Of a DNA stretch of 64,000 nucleotides, positions 42,729 through 51,590 are shown one piece after another. Source of the DNA: Syntrophobacter sp963666995 (GTDB lineage Bacteria; Desulfobacterota; Syntrophobacteria; Syntrophobacterales; Syntrophobacteraceae); NCBI GenBank assembly GCA_963666995.1, contig OY762941.1:1426001-1490000 (forward strand), read 5' to 3'. Position numbers and translations under genes: made by a program. The notes beneath the pieces are model-generated. The model was not told the DNA's origin, did no database searches, and saw only the letters and a list, made by a program, of their open reading frames with translations. The number at the start of each line of letters is the position of its first letter. Positions within the stretch are counted from its first letter, which is position 1.

Positions 42729-44222
42729 TTAGCGGCTTCCGGCACCCCCCAAAAGCTTTTCCATGACTTGGTCGATGGTGAAGCTCGCCGCCTTCTGGCG
42801 CGGAGGAAATTCCACGAACGTCCTCAAGAAATCTCCCACCAGCTTCTGCACGGGAAGAAACAGGTAGATGTGATCGAGTATCCAGTCCCAATAAGTGTTT
42901 GAAGTGATATCCGCGCGTTCGAACGGGTCCGTTCGAAGGTTGAAGAGTTTCGGAAAACGCAACGGCACCAGCGGCTCCTGCCAGATCCTCAGGGTGCCCT
43001 GCATCCGTTGCTCCATGAAGATCAGCTTCCAATGATCGTACCGGACGGCCATCAGGTCCCCGTCGTCGGAAAAGTAGAAGTATCCTTCGCGCGGGCTCTT
43101 CTCCATTTCGCCCTTCAGGTAAGGTAGAAGGTTATAGCCGTCGAGGTGCACTTTGAATGTCTTCCCGGCAGCCTGATGTCCTCTAAGAAGCTTTTCCACG
43201 ATGCCCGGATCGCCCGCGGCCGCCAGGATGGTGGGCAACCAGTCCAGGTGGCTAACGATTTCATTGGACACGGTGCCGGGCTCGATCGCGCCCGGCCAGC
43301 GCACCATGCACGGGACGCGGAAGGCGCCTTCCCAGTTGGAATCCTTCTCGTTGCGGAAAGGCGTCATGCCGGCGTCCGGCCATCAGGTCATGTGCGGTCC
43401 GTTGTCGGTGCCGTACATGACGATGGTGTCGTCGGCAATGCCAAGGTCGTCCAGTTGCTTCAGGAGTTCCCCGACGCACTTGTCGTGATCTATCATGGCG
43501 TCGTGGTATTCGGACTGCCATCGCCCGGACTGGCCCATGCTCTCGGGCTTGGCGTGCGTGCGAAAGTGCATGTGGGATGTGTTGAACCACACGAAAAAGG
43601 GCTTATCCGCCTTGACCTGGCGGTCGATGTAGTCCGTCGCGGCGTCGAGGACCTCATCGTCGATCGTCTCCATCCGCTTTTTCGTCAACTGGCCGGTGTC
43701 TTCGATGCGCCCGTCGGCGTAACAGCGCAGCACGCCGCGCGGGCCGTAGTTTTTCCTGAATTCGGGAAAGTCCGATTCCGGGGGATAGTCGCGCAGTTCC
43801 GGCTCCTCGCACGCATTCAAGTGGTACAGGAATCCGAAGAACTCGTCAAAGCCGTGCTTGGTGGGCAGGAATTCATCCTTGTCGCCCAGGTGGTTCTTGC
43901 CGAACTGACCGGTAGCGTAGCCCAGCGGCTTCAGCAGTTCCGCAATGGTGGGGTCCTCTGCGCGCAGGCCGAGGTCGGCCCCCGGCATTCCCACCTTGCT
44001 CAATCCCGTGCGGAAGACGCTTTGGCCGGTGATGAACGCGGAACGTCCCGCCGTGCAGCTCTGTTCCCCGTAGCAATCGGTGAACAGGATCCCTTCCCCG
44101 GCAATGCGATCGATGTTTGGCGTCCGGTAGCCCATCATGCCGCGGCTGTAGGCGCTGATGTTCCAGTAGCCGATGTCGTCTCCCCAGATGATGAGGATGT
44201 TGGGTTGTTTCCGTGCCGGCAT
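42729..44222 (-). pseudogene. Type I sulfatase interrupted by an in-frame UGA
   Basis: Two open frames in the same phase (44222-43383 and 43382-42729) make one arylsulfatase of 497 codons, broken only by a TGA at codon 280 (43385-43383). Residues 1-279 hold the fold start NILIIWGDDIGYWN and the active-site motif CTAGR with Cys56, the formylglycine precursor. The break falls in TDNGPHMT*WPDAGMTPF, a conserved Asp/Asn metal-site region (the family usually reads HxNTWPD). The rest, with NWEGAFRVPCMVRWPG, is intact. Substitution to a stop, selenocysteine or a sequencing error are possible. The position is not a Cys in the family, so selenocysteine is the least likely. Start 44222 follows AAGGAGGAG. 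Confidence 0.75.
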
Positions 44223-44370
44223 AACTCCTCCTTCATTCGCTCTCAAGGTGAATGATTGGCCCTCATGCCGGCAATCAGACTTCGGGGGTTCGCCGGCATG
44301 GTTTACTCCCTCGTGCCCACTCATACTGGGTTGCATTCAAGACGATACTTTCAACATCCCCAAGAAGAGC

Positions 44371-45778
44371 GGGGGAATGATTCCCATAAGCGCTAACTTA
44401 ACAAAAGACAATCATTGCCTCCCACCTCTCAGTTTGACGTGGGCGTTTCCGTGGGGGCTCTCTGAGCCTCCGCGATATTCTCGGCCAGTTTTTGAGAGAT
44501 CGATATAATTGGAGCACCGGATTGACCGCAGATCTAACCAGATGGAGCATAAATGAGGTCTCGCGCCACAGACACCGTGATCTTCTCGATGTCCTCGCGA
44601 ATCGGGTACCCCCAGGGGAAAAAACTTTCCCCTGCAACTGTCAGTGCCTCAATCAGAAAGGCAAGAAAGAGTTTCCCGTGTATCCAAGCTTTTGCCGCAT
44701 TGACGTCCTTTTTTTTCAAATGGCCCAATTGCATGATGGACTTTAGCCGCTTAAACGCCAACTCTACTTGCCAGCGCCCGCGATACATTTCTAAAATCAA
44801 TGCTGCGGGAAACTTTCGATCCAATGTGGTGAACACAAAAATATATCCGGCCGCTTCAAGGGTTTCCGGCTGCGGCTCGCGTCCCTTTCTTTTGCTGTCC
44901 TTGATGACCTTGCTCCGGGCTTTCTCCGCGGCTTCCTTGCTCTTTTTTATTCCACAAATTCTTCCTGTGATGAGCAGATCATCGTCCCGAGTACAGGCGT
45001 CCCAGTCACCCAATTTAGTCCCGGTTAGCGTCCTCAAATGCTTCAAGAGGATAAATGGACTGCCATCCATCTCCGTACAGGGAAGGTTGGATGTATTCAT
45101 ACGCACAATCACATTGCCGCCGCTGCGAGCCACATGGCCTATATCGGCGCAGTGGGCATATCCTCTGTCCGCCAAGAGAAGGTCTCCGGGCTGGACCGAA
45201 AACCTCTTGAACGATTCGCCAACTTTTGGACTCGTGAGATGGACCTCATCGCACTGCAGTAAGGGCAAACCAATCGAATAGTGGAGCCTCCATGTCGAAC
45301 CGGTATTGCCGGGCTCCTGTATGGTGGTTGCGTCAATGATGCGTATGCGAAAATCCTTTCCAAACATCACCGTGGGCCGCATAGTAGTCCATTGCTCCAT
45401 GAGTGCTGCGGCCATCCATCGGAACCATTCCCCGGAAGCCCTAAGGCGCTTTAGTAGCGCAACGTCGGAAATGCAGACTATGTTGCCCTCGGATGCTCTT
45501 ACCGCTGTTTCTCTGAGCGAGCACCCATCAGCCAAATGGATCAGAAGTGTCCGAACAAGGGATTCCGGATCTGCAAACTTACGGCATCGGTGCAAGGCTC
45601 CCAACTCTTTGGCTTTTTGTTGCCACGACTCCGGGAAGAAAGTCAGCAATACCTCCCAATTATCTTGGCCCGTAATATCTTTTAGTTCCATCGTCACCCC
45701 TCCTTTGGGTGACGATTATGCAATAAATCTATAACTGAATGCAATAATTAAGTTAGCGCTTATGGGAATCATTCCCCC
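44371..45778 (-). mobile_element. IS4-family insertion sequence
   Basis: Perfect inverted repeats of 31 bp bound the element: 44371-44401 (beginning GGGGGAATGATTCCCATAAG) and 45748-45778. They enclose a single transposase gene. I see no clear target duplication. It sits between the sulfatase and the anSME gene. Confidence 0.9.
44534..45697 (-). CDS. IS4-family transposase
   Basis: The product is a 387-residue DDE transposase. The second Asp is in LLLADRGYAHCADIG. The IS4 signature Y(2)R(3)E(6)K is exact in MYRGRWQVELAFKRLK. The frame is full length and bounded by intact inverted repeats, so the element may be active. Confidence 0.93.
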   Translation of the reverse strand: MTMELKDITGQDNWEVLLTFFPESWQQKAKELGALHRCRKFADPESLVRTLLIHLADGCSLRETAVRASEGNIVCISDVALLKRLRASGEWFRWMAAALMEQWTTMRPTVMFGKDFRIRIIDATTIQEPGNTGSTWRLHYSIGLPLLQCDEVHLTSPKVGESFKRFSVQPGDLLLADRGYAHCADIGHVARSGGNVIVRMNTSNLPCTEMDGSPFILLKHLRTLTGTKLGDWDACTRDDDLLITGRICGIKKSKEAAEKARSKVIKDSKRKGREPQPETLEAAGYIFVFTTLDRKFPAALILEMYRGRWQVELAFKRLKSIMQLGHLKKKDVNAAKAWIHGKLFLAFLIEALTVAGESFFPWGYPIREDIEKITVSVARDLIYAPSG

Positions 45779-45849
45779 GCGCCCCCCGGATTTCGGCCAC
45801 ACGCGCAAGCGCGTGAGGCCGCGCGTTCGGCGCTCGCGGCGAGTGCGCC

Positions 45850-45971
45850 GCATTTTGCGGGGCGCCGCCGCAGCGCCACGGAAAGCCGCGAAGCGGCGTG
45901 GGGGGGGTGGGGGACGTAGTTCCCCACGCTTTTCATTCTTTGATAGCATCTTGACCGCAACTCGGTATCAC
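45850..45971. repeat. Dispersed 3'-end repeat, long copy
   Basis: A GC-rich segment (GCCGCAGCGCCACGG, AGCCGCGAAGCGGCGTGGGG) is followed by GTTCCCCACGCTTTTCATTC and CAACTCGGTATCA. It is closely related to 48430-48552 and partly to 9380-9430. The terminal TATCA supplies the TGA stop of the anSME gene on the - strand. Confidence 0.75.
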
Positions 45972-47329
45972 GCGCGCGACCGAGAGCCGCGCGCCGTTTG
46001 AACGCGAACCTTGCCCGGATCGCCCGCCCCGTCCCGGCTATGACATCTTTTGAACTTGACGCCGCTCCCGCAGGGACAGGGACCATTGCGGCCTGCCTTG
46101 GCAACAGCCGCCGCCAGCACGGCTTCTCCCCCCGCCAGGACCTGCATGATCTCCGATGCGGGGTACCCACGGCGCATCAGACCTGCCATGATCCTCATGG
46201 GCCGGTCGGCATGCCGAAAAAATGCTTTATAACCTGCGCACAGGTAATTCAGTCCCGGCTCCCCATCCGGGGTAGCAAGGAATCGATTCTTGGGGCATTC
46301 GCCGTGGCAGGCGAAGCGGACCTCGCATTCATGGCAGTAGCGCGGCAGTCCATCCCATTTGTCGCGCCCGAACTTGCGCTGCCGCTCGGAGCCCGCCAGT
46401 TCGATCATGCGGCTCTGTTGAATGTTCCCCAGCAGGTATCCGGGCTCGACAAAATGGTCGCAGGAGTATAGATCGCCGTTGTGTTCAAGGGCAAGTCCAT
46501 GCCCGCATGTGGGATCGAAGACGCACATTCCACTCGAGGGCAATCCCAGCCAGTTTCTTACGGAAGCCTCAAACGTTTGCACAAACATCTTGCCGACATC
46601 GTTTCGCACCCATTCGTCAAAGATGGCGATCAGGAAGTTCCCGAACTGCTCCGGCTTGACCGAGCGCTCCGAGACGGTCGCATCCTTTTCCCGGCGGGTC
46701 ACTCCGCCCTCGTGAGGACGTTCGACCACCGGAATGAACTGCATCCAGGTGCTCCCGGCCTCATCACGATGGAACCGGTAGACCTCCAGGGGGTGCTCGG
46801 CGTTCACGCGATTTACGGCGGTCAAAATGTTGTATTCGACCCCATGCTTCTGTAACAGCCGCAGACCTCGCATCACCGCATCAAAGGTTGGCTCCCCCCG
46901 TTTGTCCACCCGGTTGGCGTCGTGCAATTCGCGAGGCCCGTCGATACTGATGCCGATCAGGAAATTGTTTTCACGAAAGAACCCGCACCATTCATCGTCC
47001 AGCAGCGTGCCGTTGGTCTGCATGGTGTTCTCAAAGGCCATGCCCGGCATTGCATATTTATTCTGGTATTCAACGGCACGCCGGAAGAAGTCGACCCCCA
47101 TCAGGGTGGGTTCTCCACCCTGCCAGGATACCGTCACCCGGCCGGCACCATGGGATTCAATGAGCTGGCGGATGTAGCTCCGCAGCACTTCATCGCTCAT
47201 GCGAAAGCGGCTTCCAGGGTAGAGCGATTTCTTGTCCAGAAAGAAGCAATAGGAACAGTTGAGATTGCAGATCGCCCCTGTCGGCTTAGCCAGCACATGG
47301 ATTCGAGGTGGTATCTTCCGGGCTGTCAC
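45968..47329 (-). CDS. Anaerobic sulfatase-maturating radical SAM enzyme with C-terminal SEC-C motif
   Basis: The product has 453 residues. The radical SAM cluster CNLNCSYCFF (CX3CX2C; Cys21, 25, 28) is near the N-terminus, and SWQGGEPTLMGVDFFRR is the typical second motif. The SPASM-like region includes CVFDPTCGHGLALEHNGDLY, CDHFVEPGYLLGN and CHECEVRFACHGECPKNRF. Such enzymes oxidise the active-site Cys or Ser of sulfatases to formylglycine without oxygen. After about residue 415 there is a SEC-C-type zinc motif, GRNGPCPCGSGVKFKRCH, an unusual addition. It starts with GTG at 47329. Its natural client, the sulfatase at 42.7-44.2 kb, carries an in-frame UGA. Confidence 0.9.
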   Translation of the reverse strand: MTARKIPPRIHVLAKPTGAICNLNCSYCFFLDKKSLYPGSRFRMSDEVLRSYIRQLIESHGAGRVTVSWQGGEPTLMGVDFFRRAVEYQNKYAMPGMAFENTMQTNGTLLDDEWCGFFRENNFLIGISIDGPRELHDANRVDKRGEPTFDAVMRGLRLLQKHGVEYNILTAVNRVNAEHPLEVYRFHRDEAGSTWMQFIPVVERPHEGGVTRREKDATVSERSVKPEQFGNFLIAIFDEWVRNDVGKMFVQTFEASVRNWLGLPSSGMCVFDPTCGHGLALEHNGDLYSCDHFVEPGYLLGNIQQSRMIELAGSERQRKFGRDKWDGLPRYCHECEVRFACHGECPKNRFLATPDGEPGLNYLCAGYKAFFRHADRPMRIMAGLMRRGYPASEIMQVLAGGEAVLAAAVAKAGRNGPCPCGSGVKFKRCHSRDGAGDPGKVRVQTARGSRSRA

Positions 47330-47390
47330 AACGAGGACTCCGTTGAGGATTTTTCAGGGCCGGGCAATGGCGACCGCCAACAGACCCCGT

Positions 47391-47780
47391 TCAGCGTATG
47401 ATCGCGTAGAAGGCAAAGGCGCCGATGAGCAACAGCAAAAGCGCCACGATCATCGGCAGTGCCATGGCCATGGAGTATTCGAACTGTTCTCGTCTTATTC
47501 TTTGAAGAATGATCCAGTATTGGACAACGGCCGCGACCAGGCCCAAAACGCCGAGGCTGATAAAGCTTAACCCGAAGATCATCATGCTGTGGATGGAGTC
47601 GGCACTGCGCGCTAGGTTTGCCGCTTGCAGATACTCATGGGCCTTGCCTACCGCAAACCCAAAGCCGATCAGTGAAAGGGAGGTGCGGATCCACGCCATG
47701 AGCGTTCGATCGGCGGCCTCGCGGCTTCTGAACCTGGCAAGTTCGGTGGTTATGTTGCTGCCCTTGGAACCTTCAGCCAT
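47391..47780 (-). CDS. DUF202 (YidH-like) membrane protein
   Basis: The product is a 129-residue inner-membrane protein with three hydrophobic helices. The start region carries ELARFRSREAADRTLMAWIRTSLSLIGFG, the DUF202 hallmark. ATG 47780 gives a typical N-terminus; an ATG at 47801 and a TTG at 47816 are also in frame. Function is unknown. Confidence 0.8.
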   Translation of the reverse strand: MAEGSKGSNITTELARFRSREAADRTLMAWIRTSLSLIGFGFAVGKAHEYLQAANLARSADSIHSMMIFGLSFISLGVLGLVAAVVQYWIILQRIRREQFEYSMAMALPMIVALLLLLIGAFAFYAIIR

Positions 47781-47816
47781 GATCTCTTGAAGCTCCACCA
47801 TCAAATTCGATGCCAA

Positions 47817-48429
47817 CGGATATGAACGTCCTCACTTCGAGGCGGTCGTACCCGCTCTGCGTCGCCTTCCTTCCACGCCGTCTTCCCTTAGAATATCCTT
47901 TTGCGGAAAAGTGCCGGGGTCCCGAGTCGGAACACGCCGTCATATCTCCAGATAACGACCCCCTCCCACAACCTGCTCCCGCCGACGGAGGGGAGATAGC
48001 AGCAACCGCCGCTGATCTCCACGGCGGTTCCACACACGGCGCTATCTGATGGATGCGGGAACGTGAGCCCCCCGGCTGAAACTTCGGAACCATGCCGGAC
48101 AAGTACCAAATCGCAGGCTTAGTGTTGATAGATCTGAGAAAAAAAGCGCGACATCAGATGCTTGCCGGGTTCACCGTCGCCGGTGGGACTCGCGCGACAC
48201 ACCGAACCGCGATGGGCTGAACTTTAAGCACTGACGCAACAGTTGACAAGCGGGCTCTCTTTAGACCGTCGAATATTGCGGGGCCGGCCCCGGCAGTATA
48301 CTAACTTCATGATATCACCACCTATACAAGGCTTTTTGAATGGTCTCAACAGGTGAATCAAAAACCGGGATTCCATATCCGCACTATATCCCGAAAACCT
48401 GAGGTCGAGCGCTCGGCGCTGCGGCAGCT
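47817..48429. other. Intergenic region with no supported gene
   Basis: About 610 bp between the DUF202 gene and the repeat downstream of treY. It is mixed in composition, with only short random open frames. Confidence 0.4.
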
Positions 48430-48552
48430 GCCCCGCGTTCAGCGGGGCGCTGCCGCAGCGCCAAACTGAGCCGCGAAGCGGCGTGGGGGTGGGGGGGACG
48501 CAGTTCCCCACGCTTTTCATTCTTTAATGGCATTGAACGCAACTCGGTATCA
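48430..48552. repeat. Dispersed 3'-end repeat, long copy
   Basis: The same order of blocks as at 45850-45971 is present: GCTGCCGCAGCGCCAAACTG, CGAAGCGGCGTGGGGGTGGG, GTTCCCCACGCTTTTCATTC and CAACTCGGTATCA. The last three bases (48550-48552) are the treY stop codon on the - strand. Confidence 0.75.
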
Positions 48553-51411
48553 GTTGCCCGAGAGCAGGGCTACGGGAAAGCGGGAGAAGATCCGGCGCAG
48601 GGGCAAGACCCTTGGTTTGGATGTCGCGGAGGTATTGAGGATGTCCCCGGTAAAGACGTTCGTCCATGACGCGGGCGCCTCGTGATGAAGATCGAGCACG
48701 CTTTCCCCCCACACTTTCTTCCCCGGAGGGGGCTCTCCAGGGGCAACCATCTTCACCGTGAACCTGGGGACCACGATAAGCGCCCACTGGTCGCCTCTGT
48801 GCCTTGAAAACGCGAGAACGTTGGCCTTTCGCGCTCCGGAACAGGAGACGGGCAGGTACTCCCCCTCCAGGAAAAGGTCCTGGTGTTCCTTCCTGAAGTT
48901 AAGCGCCTTATAGGTTGTGTAGAGCTTAACCCGGCCATCCTCCCAATGGGAAAGCAGCTCCGGAATCAAGGTCTTGAGGGACCGGGACTCCTGGCGTTTC
49001 AGACCTTTGAGCAGGCGGATGCGCTTCTGAAAATCCACCGGACGGCGGTTGTCGGGATCGACCAGGCTGAAATCCCACAGCTCCGTGCCCTGGTAGAAAT
49101 CGGGTACGCCGGGTGAGCCAATCTTAAGGAGCACCTGGGAGAGCGAATTTATGGCCCCGTAATATGCTTGCCGTGTTTGAGTCTTGAGAAAATCTTCCAG
49201 GAAGTCGTTCTTACCGGCATCATCCAGAATACTCTCAAGGAAGGTGATGAGAGCATTCTCATGTTCGACATTGGGGACTGTCCACTGGGTGTGCACCTTG
49301 GCCTCTCTTGCCGCCTTGATGAGGTAGTCCCTGAGGCGTATCTTATAGGCGGGGACTTCCTCGGGCAGAAGAGGCCAGGAACCGATCAGCGTCTGGTAGA
49401 GAAATATCTCCTGATTGCTATCCGGCACGGCACTCCCATCAACCACGATCTTTTTCGGCCCATTGAATCCGCGCCAGCGATTCAGGCAATCTTTCCATTC
49501 CTCGGGAATCTCAGACAGGGTGTTTATGCGGGCCCGCACGTCTTCGCTGCGTTTGGTGTCATGCGTTGAGCCGGCGTTCATGGTGAAGGGCCGGGAACTT
49601 TGTCTGGCCTGGTTAAACCGGTGGAACGATTCCTGTGATACCGCTCGAAAGCTCCCTCCCACTTCGTTCAGCGACACCAGCGGGGTATAGACATACAGGG
49701 CCGTGTCTTCCAGGCCTTTGGCCATAACGGGTCCGGTGAACTGTTGCCAGCGCTTCACGAAGTGGAGCCGCTTTTCCTTTTCTTCCCCGGACAAGGGGTC
49801 CTGGAAATCGAGGAGCAGCACCCGGCTCAGGAAGTCCAGGGCCGGCGGGTCGAGGGAAGGATTCCGCCGCCTTGCTTCAGCTATGGTTCCGTCCAGGCAG
49901 GCGAGATCGCGCTTTGGGACCGTGAAGCTTCGGATGTAGGTGCGGTAGACAGGCAGGCAGGCGGTCACTTCCACAAACGCCGTAGTCAATTCTCGACCGG
50001 AAACATCGCGCGCGTGCCGATCGCGTGATGCCAGGAGACCGAGATCGTGCCCCAGGCTCTCGACTTCTCCGCCGAAGAGGGTTTCCATGACAAGCTTCTT
50101 CTTTTCGTAAACCACATCGCCGGCTTCCATGCCAAGGCCGGTAAGAGACGCGTAGATCGACTGCAGCTTTCGAAGCCCCCGCTCTTCGACAAAAAGACCG
50201 TTTGCCATGTTCAGATGATCGTAGCCGGTCGTTCCGGAAGCGGGGAACTCCTCCGGCAGGCTTTCGTCCCGGGCGAGGATCTTCTCCACGACCACATAAA
50301 ACCCGCTCTCCCCCGATGGTGTCGTTGCGCCGGCTGCCAGTCGATTCCGCAAAAGCTCGAGGTATTCCATCGGGTCGTAGAGGCCGTCTATGTGGTCGGC
50401 CCTTATCCCCGTAACCTTTCCCTCATCGATCAGCCTGAAGAGAAGGCCGTGATTGAATGCTTCAAAGACCTGGGGGTCTTCGATCCGGATGCCGATCAAA
50501 TCGTTGATGCTGAAAAAGCGCCGGAAGTTGATCGTTTCGAGGGAAACTTTCCAGAAAGCCAGGCGGTACGGCTGTTCGACGAGCAGCCTGTCCAGCAGGT
50601 CGAAGCTCGTTCGATCCCCTTTCCTGCCGTTAAAGATCTTCACATTTTCATCAAGGAACTCCCGCACTTCGGGGGTACCCTGATACAGGAGCCACAGGCT
50701 TTTCTTGATGATTTCCTTGTCTCTCTGCCGCTGCCTGACCTTCGCGGGACTCGTGAACCTGCGCAACGGGAGGTGTTCAATGAGGGCGATGAGTCCTCTG
50801 AGACCGATCATTACAGGGCTTGCTTCCCCGAGTTCCTTTTCCAGGGCCTCCAGGCGATGGGCCAGGATATGGGAATAGGTTTTCGGATCCAGCGGGAATT
50901 TTTGTTCGTAATAGCGGACGTAGAATCCCCCTTCTTCCAGGGTCAGCCTCAGCTCCTGCGCTTCCAGCGCCTGACCGTAATGCCTGCCCAGGATGGGCAG
51001 AAGCACCACCCCATCGAGGACCCTCCGGGGATGGTGCCAATCGATGTCGAAAAAAATGGCGTACGGAGAACTCGCTCCATTCTCCAGCACATCCATCCAC
51101 CAGGGATTATCGGGACTGAGTGCCATATGGTTGGGGACGATATCGATAACAAGACCCATGCCTCGGGATTTGAGCGTCCGGGCAAGGGTGTCGAAAGCGG
51201 CACCGGAACCGAGTTCGGGATTGAGTTCCATCGGATTGGTCACCGAATATCCATGAAGACTTCCCCGGCGGGCCCTGAAGAGAGGCGAAGAATATAAGTC
51301 GGTGATGCCGAGGTCGTGGAGGTAGGGCACCAACTCCCGGGCGGCTTTGAATTTGAAGTTACGGTTGAACTGCAGCCGGTAGGTGGCCGCCGGGACTCTG
51401 AAGCCCGCCAT
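48550..51411 (-). CDS. treY: Malto-oligosyltrehalose synthase
   Basis: The product is a 953-residue GH13 enzyme that turns the reducing-end glucose of a malto-oligosaccharide into a trehalosyl end. It begins with ATYRLQFNRNFKFKAARELV, the TreY signature. Catalytic regions VIDIVPNHMALSPDNPWWMD and GIRADHIDGLYDPMEYL are present, as is GSPGVPDFYQGTELWDFSLV near the C-terminus. ATG 51411 has GGAG at 7 nt. It is the last gene of the alpha-glucan cluster, with treZ two genes upstream. Confidence 0.95.
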   Translation of the reverse strand: MAGFRVPAATYRLQFNRNFKFKAARELVPYLHDLGITDLYSSPLFRARRGSLHGYSVTNPMELNPELGSGAAFDTLARTLKSRGMGLVIDIVPNHMALSPDNPWWMDVLENGASSPYAIFFDIDWHHPRRVLDGVVLLPILGRHYGQALEAQELRLTLEEGGFYVRYYEQKFPLDPKTYSHILAHRLEALEKELGEASPVMIGLRGLIALIEHLPLRRFTSPAKVRQRQRDKEIIKKSLWLLYQGTPEVREFLDENVKIFNGRKGDRTSFDLLDRLLVEQPYRLAFWKVSLETINFRRFFSINDLIGIRIEDPQVFEAFNHGLLFRLIDEGKVTGIRADHIDGLYDPMEYLELLRNRLAAGATTPSGESGFYVVVEKILARDESLPEEFPASGTTGYDHLNMANGLFVEERGLRKLQSIYASLTGLGMEAGDVVYEKKKLVMETLFGGEVESLGHDLGLLASRDRHARDVSGRELTTAFVEVTACLPVYRTYIRSFTVPKRDLACLDGTIAEARRRNPSLDPPALDFLSRVLLLDFQDPLSGEEKEKRLHFVKRWQQFTGPVMAKGLEDTALYVYTPLVSLNEVGGSFRAVSQESFHRFNQARQSSRPFTMNAGSTHDTKRSEDVRARINTLSEIPEEWKDCLNRWRGFNGPKKIVVDGSAVPDSNQEIFLYQTLIGSWPLLPEEVPAYKIRLRDYLIKAAREAKVHTQWTVPNVEHENALITFLESILDDAGKNDFLEDFLKTQTRQAYYGAINSLSQVLLKIGSPGVPDFYQGTELWDFSLVDPDNRRPVDFQKRIRLLKGLKRQESRSLKTLIPELLSHWEDGRVKLYTTYKALNFRKEHQDLFLEGEYLPVSCSGARKANVLAFSRHRGDQWALIVVPRFTVKMVAPGEPPPGKKVWGESVLDLHHEAPASWTNVFTGDILNTSATSKPRVLPLRRIFSRFPVALLSGN

Positions 51412-51454
51412 ATTCGACTCCGGTATGTTTAAGCCCTTAGTGGCGGGCACGGTG

Positions 51455-51590
51455 AATCCGTGCCCACCCTACACTGCCGGGTTTGCGCCGGGTGAGGGTT
51501 CAGCTTGCGGGGCTGTTGCCCACCCTGCACCGCAATGCTCCTTCATTTCGCAATGATTTGTGACGTTATGTATAATCCACATGAACCGAG
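51455..51590. repeat. TGCCCACCCT-type repeat upstream of treY
   Basis: GTGCCCACCCTACACTGC and TTGCCCACCCTGCACCGCAA, followed by TGCTCCTTCATTTCGCAATG, resemble (inverted) the repeat at about 55885-55960 upstream of treZ. The end of this repeat overlaps the 3' end of the GH57 gene. Confidence 0.55.
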
